A stretch of DNA of 64,000 nucleotides from Streptomyces yatensis (lineage in GTDB: Bacteria; Actinomycetota; Actinomycetes; Streptomycetales; Streptomycetaceae), in NCBI RefSeq assembly GCF_018069625.1, contig NZ_CP072941.1, positions 10,296,358 to 10,360,357 of the forward strand, given 5' to 3'. The translations under genes and the position numbers were made by a program. Shown here piece after piece: positions 20,221 to 29,793 of this stretch. The notes under the pieces were generated by a model. The model ran no database searches. It saw only the letters and a program-made list of their open reading frames with translations, and was not told the DNA's origin. Positions within the stretch are counted from its first letter, which is position 1; every line of letters begins with the position of its first letter.

Positions 20221-21390
20221 CTATGCGTCCTTCGCCACGCGGTGCGTCGGGCGCACGCCGAGCCAGCCCGGCGACGGCTTGCCCTTCGGCTCGCCCACGT
20301 ACTGAGTCAGCTGGGTCCGGAACCGCTCGGCGGCGGCCCGGTCGGTCATGAACCGCACATAGCCGTCGAGGCTGGTGTTCGGGTACTCCCACACATGCTT
20401 GAAGCCCTTGTGCGGCTGTACGTCCTCGCGCACCGTCCACATGTAGTGGTTCTGCTGAGTCTTCTTCGACAACCACCAGTTCAGGTAGAGCTTCGCGGTG
20501 GCCGGGTGCTTCGCGTCCTTGAGGATCGCCGCTCGCTGCGCCCAGGACATGAACGGTTCCTTCTCCGGCACGACGAAGCGCGACTTCTGGCCGGGGAAGA
20601 GGGCGATCGGCGTCTCCGCGCCGAGCGCGACCTGCTTCTTGCCCGACTCGACCTCGTCGTACGGCGCCTGGGCACCGCGTACCCACTTCACGTCCTGCGC
20701 CGCGAACCGCTTCAGCCAGTCCCAGCCGTAGGTGTCGACCATCTTCTTGTAGAGGAAGAGCACCGCGTCGTCGTCGTTCGGATACGTCGAGATGATCTTC
20801 CCCTTCCACTTAGGGTCGAGGAGGTCCTTGGCGGAGGCAGGCGCCGCCGAGCCAGTGCGGTCCTTGTTGTAGATGAGCCCGAAGCTGTCGGCGAAGATCG
20901 AGGTCCAGGCGCCGTCGGGGTCCTTGAACCCGTCGTGCACCTTGCCGAACCCGGCGGGCTTGTACGGCATCAGGGCGCCGGCCTTCTTCCAGCGCGGGAA
21001 GTCCTGGACGGTCTGCAGCTGGACGACGTCGGGCACCAGCGTATTCGTCGCGAGCTGGTGGTCGATCCGCGCGTCATGGAACTTGCTGTAGTCCACGATC
21101 ATGTTGACCTTGATGCGGGGGAACGCCTTCTCGAACGCGGCCTTGTTCTCGTCCTGCTGGGTCGCCACGTCGCCGCCCGCGTAGACGGTCAGCGTGCCGC
21201 CCTCGGCGCGCGCGTCCTTGTAGAGCTGGTCCAGGCTCCTGGTCTCCTCGCGGACCGAGGCGGCCGCGGCGTTCTTCGTCGACTTCCCCTTCGAGTCGTC
21301 GCCCGAGCCGCCGCCGCACGCGGTGACCAGAGTGAGTCCGGCGGCGGCCAGCGAGCAGCCGATCGAAGATGTACGACGGGAGGGCGCCAT
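20221..21390 (-). CDS. ABC-type substrate-binding lipoprotein (iron/phosphonate class)
   Basis: The 389-aa protein starts at ATG 21390 with AAGGAG eight bases upstream. It has a lipoprotein signal peptide (SRRTSSIGCSLAAAGLTLVT ending at a TAC-GGG lipobox). The mature part resembles family 1 periplasmic binding proteins for ferric iron or phosphonates: GGTLTVYAGGDVATQQDENK, LVPDVVQLQTVQDFPRWKKA, SIFADSFGLIYNKDR, LLDPKWKGKIISTYPNDDDA, YNWW-like LNWWLSKKTQQNHY. It would be membrane-anchored and deliver ligand to a permease. No permease or ATPase gene lies nearby, so it is an orphan. Confidence 0.85.
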   Translation of the reverse strand: MAPSRRTSSIGCSLAAAGLTLVTACGGGSGDDSKGKSTKNAAAASVREETRSLDQLYKDARAEGGTLTVYAGGDVATQQDENKAAFEKAFPRIKVNMIVDYSKFHDARIDHQLATNTLVPDVVQLQTVQDFPRWKKAGALMPYKPAGFGKVHDGFKDPDGAWTSIFADSFGLIYNKDRTGSAAPASAKDLLDPKWKGKIISTYPNDDDAVLFLYKKMVDTYGWDWLKRFAAQDVKWVRGAQAPYDEVESGKKQVALGAETPIALFPGQKSRFVVPEKEPFMSWAQRAAILKDAKHPATAKLYLNWWLSKKTQQNHYMWTVREDVQPHKGFKHVWEYPNTSLDGYVRFMTDRAAAERFRTQLTQYVGEPKGKPSPGWLGVRPTHRVAKDA

Positions 21391-22039
21391 GGCGTCCGTC
21401 TCCTTGGGTGCGAGGGGGGTGGGCGAACGGACCACGAAGCTACTGGGGCGACTTACTGATGTTCAAATTGGAACTGCATTGCCATGGCGAGGCTTACCGG
21501 TCCGCTTGCCAGTGCTCTGAGCTGCTGGGATGCCACCATCAGAGCGGATGGTCGTGTCCGGAAAGGCGTCATGTGATCGCGCGCACACCGCCGTCCGTGA
21601 CCGCGGGCCGAAGTGATGGGCGACCCGTAGGAGCGCTCGGCGGAGTTCCTGGGCGTGGTGATCGCCGGGGCCTGGGGAGTGCCGGCTCTCACGCCGCCCG
21701 ACGCCCTCAAGGGCCTGGCGGTGCAGGACGACTTGGAGGGCACGCCGCGGCGTCACCGCGCTCGCCGCGGACGTCGAACTCCCCGTCGGCCTGCGGGCGA
21801 TGGTCGCGCTCAACGTCGGTCGGCGCGCGGCGACCGGGCCCGGACGGCGCAAAGCTCGGCGGCGGCATCGTCCTGGTCATCCTGTGGTGGTGGCAGACCC
21901 GCCAGGAAGAGGCCATGCGTGCGGTGCTCACTTTGCGGCCTGGCGGCAACAAGGGTGCGCTGGGGCCGGTTCACCGTGCGCATGGCGACCTGTCAGGCTT
22001 GGTCGGCCTTCGTGGCGCGGCGGCTGCCGGGAGGGGCAG
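21391..22039. other. intergenic region with decayed coding sequence
   Basis: About 650 bases hold no convincing gene. Short plus frames (for example around 21640-21870, FLGVVIAGAWGVPALTPPDA and ALAADVELPVGLRAMVALNV) look like remnants but change frame every ~100 bases. The first ~80 bases must contain the lipoprotein promoter. Confidence 0.5.
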
Positions 22040-23164
22040 TCAGTGCCGGGTTGGGATGACCTCGAACGCCTCTGCGGCCTTGTGCCGTTCGATCGCCGAT
22101 TCGTCGAAGACGACACCGTGACCGGGCCGTCCCGATGGCGTTGCGCGGCCGTCGACGATCTGGACCGGCTCGGTTGCCAGGCCGAGTTCGAAGAGGGTTC
22201 CGCCCTCGATGTCCTCGAGGATGTACGCGTTCTCGATCGCGCAGAGGAGGTGCACGGAGAGTTCGCTCATGTAGTGCGGGGCCATCTGGAGGTTGAACGA
22301 GCTCGCGAGGTGGGCGATCTTGAGCCATTCGGTGAATCCTCCGACTCGCGCCACGTCCGCTTGCACGATGTCGACGGCTCCGGCGTGGATGTAGTCGGCG
22401 AACTGCATGCGTGTGAAGAGGCTTTCGCCGAGCGCGACGGGGGTCGACAGCGCTGACCGCACGTGCACGTTGCCGCGCAGGTCCTCCGCCAGCACGGGCT
22501 CCTCGATCCAGGCGGGTGCGAAGCGCTCAAGGGCGCTCACCCGGCGGATCGCCTCGCCCGCGCGCCATTTCTGATTGGCGTCGACGAAGACGGCGACCTT
22601 GTTGCCGACGGTGGCCCGCGCGGTGGCGAGCCGCTCGACGTCCTCTTCGAGGTCGTCGCGGCCTATCTTCACCTTGACGGCGGTGTTGCCCTTGTCCAGG
22701 TATCCCGTCAGCTGCTCTGCCAGCTCATCCCCCTGCAGGTGCAGGTTGAGCCCGGAAGCGTACGCCGGCGTGCTCTCTTGGTACGCACCCCACAGGCGGT
22801 AGAGCGGTAGTTCCAGGGACTTGCCGACGGCGTCCCAGACCGCGATGTCCACCGCGGCGATCGCCAACGAACTGACCCCCGCGTTCCCGACGGCGTGCAA
22901 CTCAGCTGCGCAGCGTTGCCAGATGCGCTCGGCGTTCCGGGGGTCCGCTCCGATGAGTAGCGGTCGGAGGTAGACGTCGATCAACTCGCGCACGGCGGCC
23001 CCTCCCATCCCCAGTGAGTAGGACCATCCCCGCGCTGTCACACCGGTGTCCGTCCTGAGGGTGACGAGGACGAATTCCCAGGTCGTGATCGATTGGATCG
23101 CGTCCTGGAGCTGGATGGTCGGGGGGACCCGGAGCAGGTCGACGTGCAGTTCGGTGATCTTCAT
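22040..23164 (-). CDS. mandelate racemase/muconate lactonizing enzyme (enolase superfamily)
   Basis: The 374-aa protein has the capping domain MKITELHVDLLRVPPTIQLQ and the barrel with AVKVKIGRDDLEEDVERL (Lys of KxK), VFVDANQKW (metal Asp), WIEEPVLAEDL (metal Glu) and VDIVQADVARVGGFTEWLK. The KxK plus D-E-D/E pattern supports the MLE or acid-sugar dehydratase branch. These enzymes abstract an alpha-proton next to a carboxylate with Mg2+. Start and stop overlap the MFS gene as ATGA. With the GntR regulator and the transporter it forms an import-and-catabolism operon, probably for a sugar acid or similar carboxylate. Confidence 0.9.
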   Translation of the reverse strand: MKITELHVDLLRVPPTIQLQDAIQSITTWEFVLVTLRTDTGVTARGWSYSLGMGGAAVRELIDVYLRPLLIGADPRNAERIWQRCAAELHAVGNAGVSSLAIAAVDIAVWDAVGKSLELPLYRLWGAYQESTPAYASGLNLHLQGDELAEQLTGYLDKGNTAVKVKIGRDDLEEDVERLATARATVGNKVAVFVDANQKWRAGEAIRRVSALERFAPAWIEEPVLAEDLRGNVHVRSALSTPVALGESLFTRMQFADYIHAGAVDIVQADVARVGGFTEWLKIAHLASSFNLQMAPHYMSELSVHLLCAIENAYILEDIEGGTLFELGLATEPVQIVDGRATPSGRPGHGVVFDESAIERHKAAEAFEVIPTRH

Positions 23165-24528
23165 GCGGCGATGTCTCCATGGGACGTGGTGGTCGGGGTC
23201 AGGGCGGCCGAGGCCGGCCTGGACGAGGTGCCCAGCCGGTTGCGGATGGCGATCACGAGCACGGCGGCCGCCAGCAGCACAATGCTCATGACGATCATGG
23301 GTGGGCGGTAGGAGCCGCCCGAGGCGTCGGCGATCGCACCGGTCGCGTACGGCGCGGCGAATCCCGCGATGTTGCCCAGCGAGTTGATCAGGGCGAGGCC
23401 ACCCGCTGCCGCGGTGCCGGTCAGGAACTCGGTGGGCAGCTGCCACAGGCTCGGATAGGCGCCGAAGAGACCGGCGGCACCGACACTGAGGGCGAGGAGC
23501 GCGGCGATCGGCGATCCGAAGAACAGGGCGCCCGCGAAGGCGACCGCTGAGACGAGCACGGGTATGGCGACGTGCAGCGGGCGTTCGCCGGTGCGGTCCG
23601 AGTGCCGGCCGACGACGAGGAGGGCCGCGGCGGCGAAGAGGTAGGGGACTGCTGAGATCAGCCCGACCTCGACGAGGGAGAAGTGCGTGCCGGCCCGCTC
23701 TCCGAGGGAGTCGACGATCGTGGGGAGAAAGAAGGTGAGGGCGTACTGGCCGAAGACGAGACAGAAGTAGATCACGCACAGCACCAGCACCCGGGAGTTG
23801 AACAGGGAAGTCCTGAGGGAACTGAGGCCGTGGGCGTCGGCGGTGTCCCGCTCCTCCTCGGCAAGCTTGGCCGTCAGCCACTCGCGTTCCTCGGCCGAGA
23901 GCCACTTCGCCTGACCGGGGCGGTCGGTGAGGGCGAACCACACGACGAAGGCGAGGACGACGGCCGGCAGACCCTCGATGACGAACATCCACCGCCAGCC
24001 CGCAAGGATCCCGTGCCCGTCGAAGGCCGACATGAGCCAGGTGGACAGCGGCGAGCCGAGCACGGAGGCGAGCGGAATGGCCAGCAGGAACAGTGCGGTC
24101 ACGCGTGCGCGTTGTTCACGGGGGATCCAATACGTCAGGTAGAGGAGTATGCCCGGGTAGAGGCCCGCCTCGGCGATGCCGAGGAGGAAACGGCCGATGG
24201 AGAATATCGTCACATTGGGTACGAAGCCCATCAGGGAGGAGATCACGCCCCAAGTGATCATGATGCGGGCGATCCACTTTCGCGCGCCGAATCTGTGCAG
24301 GGCCAGATTGCTCGGCACTTCGACCACGACATAGCCGATGAAGAAGATGCCGGAGGTCAGACCGAAGGTCGTCGCCGTCATGGACAGGTCGTCGGACATC
24401 TGCAGCTTCGCAAAACTGATGTTGGACCGGTCCAGGTAGCTGACGAAGTAGATCGCGACCAGCAACGGCACCAGGCGGCGGCTCACCTTGGCCGTGGTGC
24501 GCTTTTGCAGGTCGGTGTCGAGGTCCAT
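23161..24528 (-). CDS. MFS transporter, anion:cation symporter (GudP/PhtT-like)
   Basis: The 455-aa, 12-helix protein starts at ATG 24528. Signatures of the ACS/tartrate-phthalate family are VAIYFVSYLDRSNISFAKLQ, GIFFIGYVVVEVPSNLALHR, GIAEAGLYPGILLYLTYWIP and GWRWMFVIEGLPAVVLAFVV. Relatives carry glucarate, galactonate, tartrate, phthalate or 4-hydroxyphenylacetate. It lies between GntR and the enolase-superfamily enzyme, all on the minus strand. The upstream frame to 25026 is non-coding. It likely imports the enzyme's substrate. Confidence 0.92.
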   Translation of the reverse strand: MDLDTDLQKRTTAKVSRRLVPLLVAIYFVSYLDRSNISFAKLQMSDDLSMTATTFGLTSGIFFIGYVVVEVPSNLALHRFGARKWIARIMITWGVISSLMGFVPNVTIFSIGRFLLGIAEAGLYPGILLYLTYWIPREQRARVTALFLLAIPLASVLGSPLSTWLMSAFDGHGILAGWRWMFVIEGLPAVVLAFVVWFALTDRPGQAKWLSAEEREWLTAKLAEEERDTADAHGLSSLRTSLFNSRVLVLCVIYFCLVFGQYALTFFLPTIVDSLGERAGTHFSLVEVGLISAVPYLFAAAALLVVGRHSDRTGERPLHVAIPVLVSAVAFAGALFFGSPIAALLALSVGAAGLFGAYPSLWQLPTEFLTGTAAAGGLALINSLGNIAGFAAPYATGAIADASGGSYRPPMIVMSIVLLAAAVLVIAIRNRLGTSSRPASAALTPTTTSHGDIAA

Positions 24529-24821
24529 GCAGGCGTTCCTCTCGGGCTTGGGGCAGGCGTCACTGGTCTGGAGGGGCGGGTGTTCGGCCGGCCGTGCCGG
24601 CTGTCCGGTGTCGGTGCCGCGAACCGCATGGTCGATGAAGTCGGGCGCCGGTTCAGCCGGCGGTCCGGCACTGTCTCCGACGGTGTTCCGCAGGGCGAAG
24701 ACACTCGCCGAGTGCTTGCGCGCCCGTCGGGACGCGGTCATGGGACGGGGCTCCCGCGACGTAGCCGTATGTGTCGCGCCTTTGGCGATCGACTGCGCTG
24801 CGTCCCGGCGTCCGGAGCAAT

Positions 24822-25481
24822 TCAGCGGAACGATCGCTCGATCCGGCGCTGACCGCGCCTGAGGTGGTTCTTCATGGCGGCACGAGCCGCACGCGCGTCG
24901 CCGGCCGCGATCGCCTCGACGATCTCCGCGTGTTCTTCGAGAGCGTCCGTGGTCACGGTCGTGCGGTACTGCAACCGGAACAAGTGCAGGTGCGGGTGCA
25001 GGCGGGTGATCGAGTCCTCCAGCCACGCATTCCCTGTCGCGCCGGCGATGCGATGGTGCAGCTGGCCGTCGCCCTGGGCGAAGAGCGCGTACGGCAGTGC
25101 GCCGTCCCGGACCGCCTGGCCGGTCATCTCGTCCTGCAGCGCCTTCAGCGCGACGACCTCCTCGTCCGAACGTTGCTCGGCGGCCAATGCCGCGGCCTGC
25201 GGCTCCAGCAGGATGCGTACCGCGAAGAGGTCGTCGAATTCCTTACGGCTCAACAACTCGCTGGCGCGGTACCCGACGAGGTGGGTCTTGCTGACCAGCC
25301 CCTCTGCCTCCAGCGTGACCAGCGCCTGCCGGACGGGCGTCTGCGAGACCCCCAGTCTGCGCACCAACTGGTCGACGGCGATCCGCCCGCCCGGCTCGAT
25401 CTCGCCCGACAGCAGCAGGCCGTAGATCAGCTGGTACGCGTCGGCGGCGGCTGCGGTGGCGCCTGCCTCGGACGACCTCAT
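24822..25481 (-). CDS. GntR/FadR-type regulator with FCD domain
   Basis: The 219-aa regulator has an N-terminal winged HTH (DAYQLIYGLLLSGEIEPGGR, RLGVSQTPVRQALVTLEAEG) and a helical FCD domain with candidate metal ligands Asp/His in EFDDLFAVRILLEPQ, QGDGQLHHRIAGATGN and ALEEHAEIVEAI. The GGGAGG site six bases before ATG 25481 fixes the start. FCD members sense small organic acids. It faces the dehydrogenase operon across a ~180-bp gap that holds tandem palindromic repeats, and it heads the transporter/enolase-superfamily operon on its own strand. Confidence 0.9.
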   Translation of the reverse strand: MRSSEAGATAAAADAYQLIYGLLLSGEIEPGGRIAVDQLVRRLGVSQTPVRQALVTLEAEGLVSKTHLVGYRASELLSRKEFDDLFAVRILLEPQAAALAAEQRSDEEVVALKALQDEMTGQAVRDGALPYALFAQGDGQLHHRIAGATGNAWLEDSITRLHPHLHLFRLQYRTTVTTDALEEHAEIVEAIAAGDARAARAAMKNHLRRGQRRIERSFR

Positions 25482-25558
25482 CGATACCTCCCGTGCGGGG
25501 CACCCGGACGGTGCCCTTGACGCGGAACTGTTGCACAGGCGACGGTAAGTGGCAAGGA

Positions 25559-25597
25559 ATCCGATCGGATCCGATTCGGGATTCGATCGGATACGAT
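25559..25597. promoter_or_regulatory. predicted GntR operator pair
   Basis: ATCCGATCGGATCCGAT (25559) and ATTCGATCGGATACGAT (25581) match at 15 of 17 positions and are 22 bp apart, about two helical turns. Each has a dyad core (the first contains two overlapping perfect 12-bp palindromes). They lie between divergent operons, so one regulator could control both. Confidence 0.65.
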
Positions 25598-25636
25598 CCG
25601 AGTCACCCACCGTTATCGCATGTCAACGGAGACCCC

Positions 25637-25666
25637 ATGACATTCACATCCCCCCGGGTTCGATGA
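25637..25666 (+). CDS. possible nine-residue leader peptide
   Basis: ATG 25637 follows ACGGAG by seven bases and reads MTFTSPRVR-stop. Its TGA overlaps the ATG of the dehydrogenase (ATGA at 25663). The dehydrogenase itself has no good ribosome-binding site, so translation may be coupled through this mini-frame. Confidence 0.4.
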   Translation: MTFTSPRVR

Positions 25667-26679
25667 TCGCCGGGCCCGATCGGCGCGATTCCGCGCAGCT
25701 CACCGCACTCGCCTGCCGCATCCTGACCGCACAGGGAGTACCGCCCGCTGCCGCCATGTGGCAGGCCGGACTGCTCGTAGACGCTGAGCTGAAAGGGCAA
25801 CGCTCGCACGGCCTCCTCCGTCTGCCGCGCCTGGTCAACCGGATCCGCAACGGCGTCGCGGACCCCACGGCGACCGGGGTCCACACCTGGCGCACGTCGG
25901 CTTTCCTCGCCGTCGACGGCGGACAGGGCCTCGGCCCGGTCATCGCGCGGACCGCGCTCGACGCCGCGATCCCACGGGTCGCGGACACCGGCGTGGTCTG
26001 CGTGACCGTATCGGCGGCCAACCATCTGGGCATGCTCGCCTGGTACGCCGAGTACCTCGCCGGACGGGGCCTGATCTGCGTCGCGTTGACCACCAGCGAG
26101 GCGCTCGTGCACCCGTATGGCGGGCGCGGCGCGCTGCTGGGCACGAACCCGATCGCGATCGGTGTCCCGGCCGTCCCCGAACCCTTCGTACTCGACATGG
26201 CCACCAGCGAGATCTCCATGGGCAAGATCCATGCGCACGCCCTCGCCGGAACCCCGCTGGAGCCGGGCTGGGCACTCGACGCCGCAGGCAATCCCACCAC
26301 CGACGCCGAAGCGGCGAAGGCCGGTGCCATCGCGCCGTTCGGAGGAGCGAAGGGCTACGGGCTCGGTCTCGGTATCGAGCTGCTCGTCGCCGCACTCACC
26401 GCCAGCGCCACCGGCACGGATGTCCACGGCACGCTCGACGAGACGAAGCCCGCGACCAAGGGCGACGTCTTCCTCCTGCTCGACCCCGTTGCCGCCCCGG
26501 ATCAGCTGACGGGCTACCTCGACCAAATCCGTGCCAGCGGGTACGACCAGCCCGTACTGGTCCCCGGCGACCGGGCCCGGGCACGGCGCAACGCCGCCCT
26601 GCGGGAAGGCATCGAGCTTCCACAGGCGCTGCTCGACCAGCTCGACGAACTTGACCCGAACCGAAAGGCGACCCCATGA
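25663..26679 (+). CDS. malate/L-lactate dehydrogenase-family oxidoreductase (Ldh2/YlbC type)
   Basis: The 338-aa protein belongs to the NAD(P)-dependent LDH2/MDH2 family, which lacks a Rossmann fold and includes ureidoglycolate, 2,3-diketogulonate and delta-piperideine-2-carboxylate reductases. It shows KGQRSHGLLRLPRLVNRIRN (catalytic His of SHG), VSAANHLGMLAWYAEYLAGR, GRGALLGTNPIAIGVPAV, LDMATSEISMGKIHAHA and APFGGAKGYGLGLGIELLVA. It opens an operon with an iron-type alcohol dehydrogenase and an aldehyde dehydrogenase, next to the GntR operators. It likely oxidises a 2-hydroxy acid made from the imported substrate. Confidence 0.9.
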   Translation: MIAGPDRRDSAQLTALACRILTAQGVPPAAAMWQAGLLVDAELKGQRSHGLLRLPRLVNRIRNGVADPTATGVHTWRTSAFLAVDGGQGLGPVIARTALDAAIPRVADTGVVCVTVSAANHLGMLAWYAEYLAGRGLICVALTTSEALVHPYGGRGALLGTNPIAIGVPAVPEPFVLDMATSEISMGKIHAHALAGTPLEPGWALDAAGNPTTDAEAAKAGAIAPFGGAKGYGLGLGIELLVAALTASATGTDVHGTLDETKPATKGDVFLLLDPVAAPDQLTGYLDQIRASGYDQPVLVPGDRARARRNAALREGIELPQALLDQLDELDPNRKATP

Positions 26680-27929
26680 CCACGAGCGCAGCCGGCCAGA
26701 GCCCACGTCGAGCGGCGGCGGCAGAGCCCTTCGGTCTGCTACGCCAGCCCCGGGAAGTCCTCTTCGGCACCGGGCAGCGCGCCGCCGTCCCCTCGATTGT
26801 CGCCTCCCTCGGCAAGCGGGTCTCGATCGTGACCGACGAACGCATGACGCAGGACGCGTTCTACCACGAGCTGCGCGAAGGGCTCGTCGCTGCCGGGGTC
26901 ACCGATGTGTCCGTCTTCGACCGCACCGAGCCCGATCTGCCGCTCCGTACGATCGACGCCGCGGTGGGTCGGATCCGCGCCCAACGACCGGACGTCCTGA
27001 TCGGGCTGGGCGGCGGAAGCTGTATGGATCTCGCGAAGGTCGTGGCCGTACTGCTGACCCACGGAGGCAGTACGCGCGACTACTACGGTGAATTCGCGGT
27101 GCCCGGCCCCACACTGCCGGTCGTCGCGATACCGACTACTGCCGGCACCGGATCCGAGGTGACGCCCGTCGCCGTGTTGAGCGACCCGGACCTCACCATG
27201 AAGGTCGGGATTTCGTCACCGCACCTGATCCCCTACGCCGCGGTCGTTGACCCGGCACTGACCCACAGCTGCCCGCCTGGGCTGACCGCTAGCGTCGGCG
27301 CCGACGCCCTGGCCCACGTCGTGGAGTCCTTCACCGCGATTCGGCACCCCGCCACTCCAGGGCTCAGCCGTGAGCGGGTGTTCGTCGGCAAGGGCGAACT
27401 GACCGATCAGTACGCCCTTCACGGGATCGAGCTGATCGGACGCAGCCTGCGGGCCGCAGTCGACGGCGGCCCCGGTGCGGACACCGCGCGCAGCGAGATG
27501 ATGATGGCGGCGCTGTGCGGCGGTTTCGCCCTCGGCACGGCGGGAACCGCGGCCGCTCACGCCTTTCAGTACCCCGTCGGTGCGATGACCCACACCCCGC
27601 ATGGTGTGGGGGTCGGCGTCCTGCTGCCCTACGTCATGGCCTTCAACGGGTCTCGACGTCCCCAGGAGATGGCCCGAATCGCGGAGCTGCTGGGTGTGGA
27701 CGCGGGCGCGAACCCCACAGCTGCGGCCGTGCGCGCGGTCGCGGACCTGCTCGCCGCAGTGAAGATTCCGGCGACCCTGAAGGATCTCGGCGTCCGCCGG
27801 GACGACCTCGACACCGTGGCCGAACAGGGCCTGCGCGCGAAGCGGCTGGTCGAGAACAACCCGGTCCACCTCGGTCCGGAGGAAGCCCGCGAGCTCGTCG
27901 AGAACGCCTTCACCGGCCGTCTGCTCTGA
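26676..27929 (+). CDS. iron-containing (group III) alcohol dehydrogenase
   Basis: The 417-aa protein starts with an ATGA overlap. Family motifs are REVLFGTGQRAAVPSIVASL, DVLIGLGGGSCMDLAKVVAV (NAD site GGGS), IPTTAGTGSEVTPVAVLSD and the metal site DALAHVVESF ... AHAFQYPVGAMTHTPHGVGV with His residues. Similar proteins are 4-hydroxybutyrate, lactaldehyde or maleylacetate-type reductases. With the aldehyde dehydrogenase downstream, the pair would convert an alcohol to the acid through the aldehyde. Confidence 0.9.
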   Translation: MTTSAAGQSPRRAAAAEPFGLLRQPREVLFGTGQRAAVPSIVASLGKRVSIVTDERMTQDAFYHELREGLVAAGVTDVSVFDRTEPDLPLRTIDAAVGRIRAQRPDVLIGLGGGSCMDLAKVVAVLLTHGGSTRDYYGEFAVPGPTLPVVAIPTTAGTGSEVTPVAVLSDPDLTMKVGISSPHLIPYAAVVDPALTHSCPPGLTASVGADALAHVVESFTAIRHPATPGLSRERVFVGKGELTDQYALHGIELIGRSLRAAVDGGPGADTARSEMMMAALCGGFALGTAGTAAAHAFQYPVGAMTHTPHGVGVGVLLPYVMAFNGSRRPQEMARIAELLGVDAGANPTAAAVRAVADLLAAVKIPATLKDLGVRRDDLDTVAEQGLRAKRLVENNPVHLGPEEARELVENAFTGRLL

Positions 27930-27971
27930 CCACCCACGCCATCCACGCCCCAGAAGATTCGGAGCACCTCC

Positions 27972-29435
27972 ATGACCGTGAAACCCGAAATCGTCCTGCC
28001 CTTCCCGAACCTCACCACCGATCTGATCGTCGGCCCCGCACGCCTGCCCGGTAGCGGTGAGCGGATCGTGGTGCTCGACCCGTCGACCGAGCAGGCACTC
28101 GCCACCGTCGCCGATGCCTCGGTCGAGGAAGCCCTCGCCGCCGTGGAGGCGGCGAAGGCCGCGGCTGCGGACTGGCGCGCTCGTTCGCCCCGGGACCGCG
28201 CGGAAATCCTGCGCCGATGCTGGGAGCTGATGACCGAGCGTGCGGAGGATATCGCCCTGCTCATCTCCTTGGAGAACGGAAAGTCCCTGGACGACGCGCG
28301 GGGTGAGGTGGCCTATGCCGCCGAGTTCTTCCGCTGGTATTCGGAGGAAGCGGTCCGGGTGATCGGAGAGATCTCCCGTTCGCCCGCGGGTAACAACCGC
28401 ATCGTCGTCCAGCACGAGCCGATCGGCGTCTCGGTACTCATCACACCGTGGAACTTCCCCGCGGCGATGGCGACCCGCAAGATAGCCCCCGCGCTCGCCG
28501 CCGGCTGCACCGTAGTGCTCAAGCCCGCCACCCTCACCCCGCTGACCGCCTACGCGGTCGCGGACATCTTGCGTGCCGCCGGTGTCCCGGACGGCGTCGT
28601 CAATGTCGTCACCACCCGTAGCACCGGGCCCGTCGTCTCCGCGATGCTGCACCATCCGGCCGTGCGCGCGATGTCGTTCACCGGGTCCACCGAGGTCGGC
28701 CGGACACTGCTGCGCGAATCGGCCGACCAGGTGCTCAAGTGCTCGATGGAGCTGGGCGGCAACGCACCGTTCATCGTGCTCGAGGACGCCGAGATCGAGA
28801 GCACGGTGGACGCGCTGATGATCGCCAAGATGCGCAACGGCGGCCAGGCTTGCACCGCGGCCAACCGCATCCTGGTGCACCGGAACCTCATGCAGCCGCT
28901 CGCCGACGCACTCGGCGCCCGGATGAGTGCTCTCCGGGTCGGCCCCGCCTGCCGTGAGGACATCGAACTCGGCCCGCTCATCAGCCCGCAGGCTGTGGCC
29001 AAGGTGACCGAACTCGTCGACGACGCGGTGCATCAGGGCGCGAAGGCGAGCACGGTGGGGGACCGCCCCGCAGGCCCCGGCTACTACTACCCGCCGACCG
29101 TGCTCGTCGACGTCCCCCTGGACGCGGCCATCGTGGCCGAGGAAATCTTCGGCCCCGTCGCGTCGCTGATCCCGTTCGACAATGACGCCGAAGCGATCGA
29201 GCTGGCCAACGATACCCAGTACGGCCTCGCCGCCTACGTCTACGGCGGCGACCTGCGCCGTGCCATGCAGGTGGCCGAACGGATCGAAGCCGGCATGGTC
29301 GGCGTCAACCGCGGTCTCGTCTCCGACCCGGCCGCGCCGTTCGGCGGTGTCAAGCAGAGCGGTCTCGGCCGCGAAGGCAGCAGGGAAGGGCTGCTGGAGT
29401 TCAGCGAAACCAAGTACATCGCCGTCCAATGGTGA
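27972..29435 (+). CDS. NAD(P)-dependent aldehyde dehydrogenase (succinate-semialdehyde type)
   Basis: The 487-aa ALDH has all core motifs: [20 protein letters not shown] (Asn of PWN), [13 protein letters not shown] [20 protein letters not shown], the general base in [15 protein letters not shown] (Glu), the nucleophile in [15 protein letters not shown] (Cys) and [23 protein letters not shown] precedes the ATG. Gene order and the GabD-like sequence suggest oxidation of a semialdehyde. It is the last gene of the operon and is followed by a strong hairpin. Confidence 0.92.
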   Translation: MTVKPEIVLPFPNLTTDLIVGPARLPGSGERIVVLDPSTEQALATVADASVEEALAAVEAAKAAAADWRARSPRDRAEILRRCWELMTERAEDIALLISLENGKSLDDARGEVAYAAEFFRWYSEEAVRVIGEISRSPAGNNRIVVQHEPIGVSVLITPWNFPAAMATRKIAPALAAGCTVVLKPATLTPLTAYAVADILRAAGVPDGVVNVVTTRSTGPVVSAMLHHPAVRAMSFTGSTEVGRTLLRESADQVLKCSMELGGNAPFIVLEDAEIESTVDALMIAKMRNGGQACTAANRILVHRNLMQPLADALGARMSALRVGPACREDIELGPLISPQAVAKVTELVDDAVHQGAKASTVGDRPAGPGYYYPPTVLVDVPLDAAIVAEEIFGPVASLIPFDNDAEAIELANDTQYGLAAYVYGGDLRRAMQVAERIEAGMVGVNRGLVSDPAAPFGGVKQSGLGREGSREGLLEFSETKYIAVQW

Positions 29436-29559
29436 CCTCCCGAGCCCCGCGAAACCGAGACAGAGGTGGCAAGAGCGCGTTCCGGGCGCCGCGAGGCCGC
29501 GGAGAACCGCCAGAAGCACTCTGACGGTCACAACCGCGCCAGTGGCGGCGTGAGCGTCT

Positions 29560-29591
29560 GCTCCGCGCCGGGGCCGACCCCGGCGCGGAGC
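29560..29591 (+). terminator. strong hairpin terminator
   Basis: Perfect 14-bp stem GCTCCGCGCCGGGG / CCCCGGCGCGGAGC with the 4-base loop CCGA, 125 bases after the aldehyde dehydrogenase stop. It lies between convergent genes and may serve both strands. Confidence 0.85.
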
Positions 29592-29793
29592 TTCCCCGGC
29601 ACTCGCCCTGGTGCGGCGATCAGCCGGTGGCACTGGCCGCGGGCTAGATGAATGGGCTGTCAACTGACCATGTAGGACACGGTCTTAGGCCAGGGCGTGT
29701 ATCGGACTTGGAGAAACCCGCCTCCTACCCACGGCTTCTGGATAGAACTTCTTCCTTCCGCTCACGAGAGCTGCTGCTGGGCGTCGGAGGCGG

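Noticed and set aside
27216..29663. 815-codon open frame on the minus strand
   Set aside because: Exact antisense to the alcohol and aldehyde dehydrogenase genes. Composition is Gly/Arg/Val-rich shadow text without motifs.
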